Assembly: GCA_964605665.1 (NCBI GenBank)
Contig: CAZSDP010000003.1
Span: forward strand, 219,305 to 283,304
Direction of reading: 5' to 3'
Length of the DNA stretch: 64,000 nucleotides
Source: CAZSDP01 sp964605665
GTDB taxonomy: Bacteria > Planctomycetota > UBA8108 > UBA1146
Shown: positions 60,904-64,000 of the stretch, in pieces
How the letters are laid out: each line of letters begins with the position of its first letter
How positions within the stretch are numbered: position 1 is the stretch's first letter
Made by a program: the position numbers and the translations under genes
The notes under the pieces: generated by a model
The model's database searches: none
Told to the model about the DNA's origin: nothing
What the model saw: the letters and a program-made list of their open reading frames with translations, nothing else

Positions 60904-62217
60904 CTAGAAACTCATACGCAGACGAAGTCCCAAGAGCCAAGCGGGATCGTCTTCGTCGAGAAGTGTATCGGTCCATTGACCATCGACGGTCAACTCAACT
61001 GCAGGTGAGAGAACAAAGTTGTAGTACGCTTCAAGTCGGTTGGTACTTGAATCTATCGATGATGCCGAGATAAAACGTCGATCGCGCAGTTTGGTATTGG
61101 CGTAACCGATCCCAAAAGTGTCGTCAGCCCGATCACCGAACACACCTTTTCCTCCCACTCCAAAGCTGATCGCTCTCGCGACGGGATTCACATCAGCATC
61201 CGCAGTACCGATACGGGCAAAAATTCCGATCCCCCGGAGGTCCTGACGCCCATTCATCAAATCGATCTGGCCGTCTCCTGGTTCATCGACCCGCAGATAC
61301 TGCCAAGCGTTCGCATACGCAACCCAGGTCTCTTCGGTGCGAGGAACACTCAAGGAGTCGTCGGGATCGACGAAGCGTCGCCCAAAATCGACGTAGTCGC
61401 CATCGAACGCATATTCAAACGCCACACGCGCTCCACCGGGAAGCTCATTCCAGCGATATTGAGTACGCATCGAAAAATCGGTGGTCCAACCATCCCCGAA
61501 GTTATCAAATCCGGTCGTCGTCGACGAATCAGTGGTCTGGTAGAGATTTCCCTGAAAGGTCAAGTCCGCGTGTGGGCTGTACCACACCCCGCCTCCCAAT
61601 GTGCTATAGGGATTGATCATCGCGGTCACGGAAGCACTGAGGAAAGAGTGAGAAAGAAACTGCGTATCGCCCCTTCCCCCCGCGAATTCATTCAAGTCTC
61701 CCCCGAGGGGCACAAATTTCCCGGCGAAGAATCCCAGCTCCTTCGAAAGGAATTGGGTGTAACGGAACTCTGTGATCGCCAGAAGAATGTCCTCATCTGC
61801 ACGATCGGTGAGGGGAAAGAAAAGGATGTCGTTGACCGCGAGAACAGATCCAGCCGCCTCGTTGACTGACTTTCCGTAGCGAGTTTCGGTGTGCAAGGTG
61901 AGCAACGCCCCTTGCATCAACTCCATACGGTCCAAATCAAAGGTGACGACAGACTCTAGCTTCCCGCCATAACGCCCGGTTTCATTTCGACCTCCTTCGA
62001 GAACTGCTTGGGAGACCTGGTTCCAAGTGAAGTCGAAAGTAATCCCACGCTCAGCAAGATCGGTACGCTCTCCACCCCAATCCCCGCTCATGTGAGTCCG
62101 TGATTCGAAGTCTCCCCCATAGTCTGGAATCGGAATGAGTCCAGAACTTTGTGCCGTCGCCAAAGCAGGAAGAGCAACACAAGCCACAAGGACCAGACCA
62201 CTCCGCAGCGCCCTCAT
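60904..62217 (-). CDS. OprB-family carbohydrate-selective porin
   Basis: A 437-residue outer membrane protein. The signal peptide covers about 1-22 (VLVACVALPALATAQ). MSGDWGGERTDLAERGITFDFTWNQVSQAVLEGG is the OprB start. Alternating beta-strand patterns follow, such as FGVGGKGVFGDRADDTFGIGYA, and it ends in an aromatic residue (RLRMSF), as outer membrane barrels do. OprB proteins let sugars diffuse in. ATG at 62217 overlaps the sulfatase stop (ATGA), so the porin and the sulfatase are co-made. Confidence 0.93.
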   Translation of the reverse strand: MRALRSGLVLVACVALPALATAQSSGLIPIPDYGGDFESRTHMSGDWGGERTDLAERGITFDFTWNQVSQAVLEGGRNETGRYGGKLESVVTFDLDRMELMQGALLTLHTETRYGKSVNEAAGSVLAVNDILFFPLTDRADEDILLAITEFRYTQFLSKELGFFAGKFVPLGGDLNEFAGGRGDTQFLSHSFLSASVTAMINPYSTLGGGVWYSPHADLTFQGNLYQTTDSSTTTGFDNFGDGWTTDFSMRTQYRWNELPGGARVAFEYAFDGDYVDFGRRFVDPDDSLSVPRTEETWVAYANAWQYLRVDEPGDGQIDLMNGRQDLRGIGIFARIGTADADVNPVARAISFGVGGKGVFGDRADDTFGIGYANTKLRDRRFISASSIDSSTNRLEAYYNFVLSPAVELTVDGQWTDTLLDEDDPAWLLGLRLRMSF

Positions 62218-63836
62218 AGCCCAATGTCCTTCCGCGGATACTTCTTAAATGTCGCTCCATGCTCTTTCAGCTTAGTCGAAACACTCACCAACCAAGGGCT
62301 CAAGCGGTGACCCACCGGCATCTCTTCTTTCGGGTCGATATAGAGGTTGAAAAACCACGGCACCAGTCCGACATCGTGCATCAGCGAATAGTCGAGGTGC
62401 ATATGAGCCTCAACTGGATCAACCACCTTGATGTGCACTTTGAACTCTTTCATTCGACATGCCATCACCTCTGTCCCCCACCAGAAATACACGGCCTCTC
62501 GCTTCGACCGTCCTTCGTCGTGAAGTAGATAGGAAGTCTGATCGATAAAGTCGTAATATCGATCTTGCGGTAACGCTTCGTTTGGCACTCCACCGAGCTG
62601 GAGTGCAACTCCGAAGAGATCCATCAAATCGAAGAGTTCATCGCTCTCACGGCCGGGAGCGATCATACCCTTCCAGTAGGCGATTCCTGGCACTCGCACC
62701 CCACCTTCGAAGGTCGTGCCTTTTGCCCCACGGAAGGGGGTATAGCCAGAGTCGGGCCAGCTATCCATCTGTGGTCCGTTGTCAGAAGTGAAAAAGACGA
62801 AGGTGTTCTCGAGCACTCCCGCCTTGGCAAGCGCCTTCATGATCTCCCCGACATGAAGGTCAATCTCGGCAACGCCCTCCTTGTAAGGGTACTTCGCGGC
62901 ACTCAAAGGACCGAGATCGGGGTTCATGAAATTGTCGGCGTGCACCTTCATGAAGCAGTGCTCGATGAAGAATGGTTTGCCTTCAGCGGCCAATTCACCA
63001 ATCCGGCGGATCGTGAAATCGACCAGAGTTTGATCAGCACGCCCCATGTCTTCCGTCGAAGTAACCTCACCAATCGATTCGGTCTTGCCTCCTTTGAATC
63101 CATGGATGAGCTCATTACCAGGTGCGATCGATTCGAAGGCGCGCATTCGTTCTGGTGAGTAGAGCAGTGCGGGATACCGTCGCGGATCGAATCGTTGGGA
63201 GATCTCTTTCTGAGCGGGATAGAATCCGCAAAACTCATCGAAACCGACGTCATGAGGACGCATCCCCACCGGTTCTCCGATATGCCACTTTCCAGTGAGC
63301 ATCGTGTAGTAACCATGATCAGAAAGAAGAGCGGCTAGGCTGACCTCGTCCGCCCATGGATTCTTCGTCAACTTATCTCCCGCCAAGATTGGACGGGTCA
63401 ACCCAGTTCGTACTGGCAGACGGCCGGTGAGGATCGCAGAGCGGGTCGGGGTACAGGTCTGCTGCGCGTAACACGACGAGAGTCGCAAGCCATGATGCGC
63501 GAGTTGATCGATGTTCGGAGTCGCTGCCCCGGTGATCGCACCTCCACCGTAGCAACCAGGGTCTCCGTAACCCATATCGTCTGCGACGATCCAAACGATA
63601 TTTGGCCTCTTGCCGGTGGTCTCATAGAGACTCGCTAGCTTTTGTTTGATATCTGCATCTTGAGACGGTCTTGGGATCGCTGGTTCATGATTTTCAACAA
63701 CTCGAACGGTACGGTCAAAGTTGGGGATTTCATCAGCCTTCGGCGTTGTGACTGGCCACTCGGAATCTTGTGCAGTAACTGAGCAGACAAGTGAGCACAG
63801 CAGCAGCGCCGAGAGGAGATCGGAACGGAACTTCAT
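62214..63836 (-). CDS. secreted sulfatase (arylsulfatase-like, type I)
   Basis: A 540-residue sulfatase. The signal peptide covers about 1-23 (ALLLCSLVCSVTAQ). A long linker of about 60 residues precedes RPNIVWIVADDMGYGDPG with the metal DD. The formylglycine signature CTPTRSAILTGR has Cys128. GKWHIGEPVG and FFTSDNGPQMDS follow, and MKEFKVHIKV is a late substrate-site region. ATG at 63836 follows GAGAGGAAG; an earlier in-frame codon at 63944 adds basic residues without a signal peptide. The gene is translationally coupled to the OprB porin, suggesting desulfation of a saccharide that the porin takes up. Confidence 0.94.
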   Translation of the reverse strand: MKFRSDLLSALLLCSLVCSVTAQDSEWPVTTPKADEIPNFDRTVRVVENHEPAIPRPSQDADIKQKLASLYETTGKRPNIVWIVADDMGYGDPGCYGGGAITGAATPNIDQLAHHGLRLSSCYAQQTCTPTRSAILTGRLPVRTGLTRPILAGDKLTKNPWADEVSLAALLSDHGYYTMLTGKWHIGEPVGMRPHDVGFDEFCGFYPAQKEISQRFDPRRYPALLYSPERMRAFESIAPGNELIHGFKGGKTESIGEVTSTEDMGRADQTLVDFTIRRIGELAAEGKPFFIEHCFMKVHADNFMNPDLGPLSAAKYPYKEGVAEIDLHVGEIMKALAKAGVLENTFVFFTSDNGPQMDSWPDSGYTPFRGAKGTTFEGGVRVPGIAYWKGMIAPGRESDELFDLMDLFGVALQLGGVPNEALPQDRYYDFIDQTSYLLHDEGRSKREAVYFWWGTEVMACRMKEFKVHIKVVDPVEAHMHLDYSLMHDVGLVPWFFNLYIDPKEEMPVGHRLSPWLVSVSTKLKEHGATFKKYPRKDIGL

Positions 63837-64000
63837 CGGGCTTCCTCTCCAGGGTGGAATTAAACGGGTCAAAATTGAGCGCCGAATCCTACCATGAGGA
63901 TTGGATTCCGACCGCAGGAAAAGAGCCCTGGCCTGGACCCTCAACTCTTCACAAAGACAATTTCGGCATAGGGGAGAATAGCGATCGGATGGAGTATTCT

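Overview
The window looks like a fragment of a draft or metagenome-assembled genome from the Planctomycetota. This is inferred from gene content. There are two formylglycine-type sulfatases and secreted proteins ending in a dockerin-like module (RGDAN...GSDxTxDSLxC). There are also membrane-anchored Ser/Thr kinases and HEAT-repeat genes, a futalosine-type menaquinone gene (mqnC) and a B12-dependent ribonucleotide reductase. GTG and TTG starts are common, and GC content is moderately high. Two runs of exactly 100 N (37093-37192 and 59467-59566) are scaffold gaps, both flanked by short tandem repeats. No rRNA, tRNA, insertion sequence, phage or CRISPR array was recognised.

Layout. 1-3916 (minus): a kinase cut by the window edge, a RimK-type ATP-grasp ligase overlapping it by 4 nt, and a cysteine dioxygenase-like protein. 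4353-7251 (plus): UspA protein, secreted lectin-dockerin protein and sulfatase as one coupled unit. 7493-11408 (minus): fatty acid desaturase, pepT, thiI. 11570-15023 (plus): thioesterase-queE-queD and glmS. 15088-19212 (minus): sarcosine-oxidase-like flavoenzyme, small membrane protein, rhodanese-MBL fusion and 1-Cys peroxiredoxin. 19497-23717 (minus): cca, sugar isomerase-like protein, cN-II-type 5'-nucleotidase and a membrane protein. 23906-28621 (plus): HEAT protein, small protein, ligA, MOSC protein, all with 4-nt overlaps. 28684-32644 (minus): MFS transporter; pabA-like gene, unknown protein, pyrF. 32903-36656 (plus): large FG-GAP/cohesin-like/dockerin lipoprotein and a secreted protein.

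36657-38065 is the longest gene-free stretch. It holds palindromes, several 13-15-bp tandem arrays, a scaffold gap and a hairpin-rich leader in front of nrdJ. After nrdJ and dcd comes a probable metal-responsive operon (42762-47336): ABC ATPase, two DUF3526-type permeases, a Fur/Zur-family repressor and a MerC-domain protein, preceded by a GATAA-CTGA-TTATC palindrome. Then follow asnB, mqnC coupled to a divergent Memo protein, a PduO-type cobalamin adenosyltransferase, CYTH and NYN proteins, folE, a TatD-like hydrolase, secreted proteins, and an Asp/Asn hydroxylase-like gene next to a 14-bp repeat array. The window closes with a sulfatase-OprB porin pair on the minus strand.

Functional links: FolE makes the substrate of QueD, and QueE acts next in queuosine synthesis. 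PduO makes the adenosylcobalamin that NrdJ needs, and Dcd adds to deoxynucleotide supply. The sulfatases, lectin and OprB porin point to use of sulfated polysaccharides. The best candidates for something undescribed are the Fur-MerC-ABC operon with its operator-like palindrome, the structured nrdJ leader, the family of short tandem arrays, and the cohesin/dockerin-like surface proteins.
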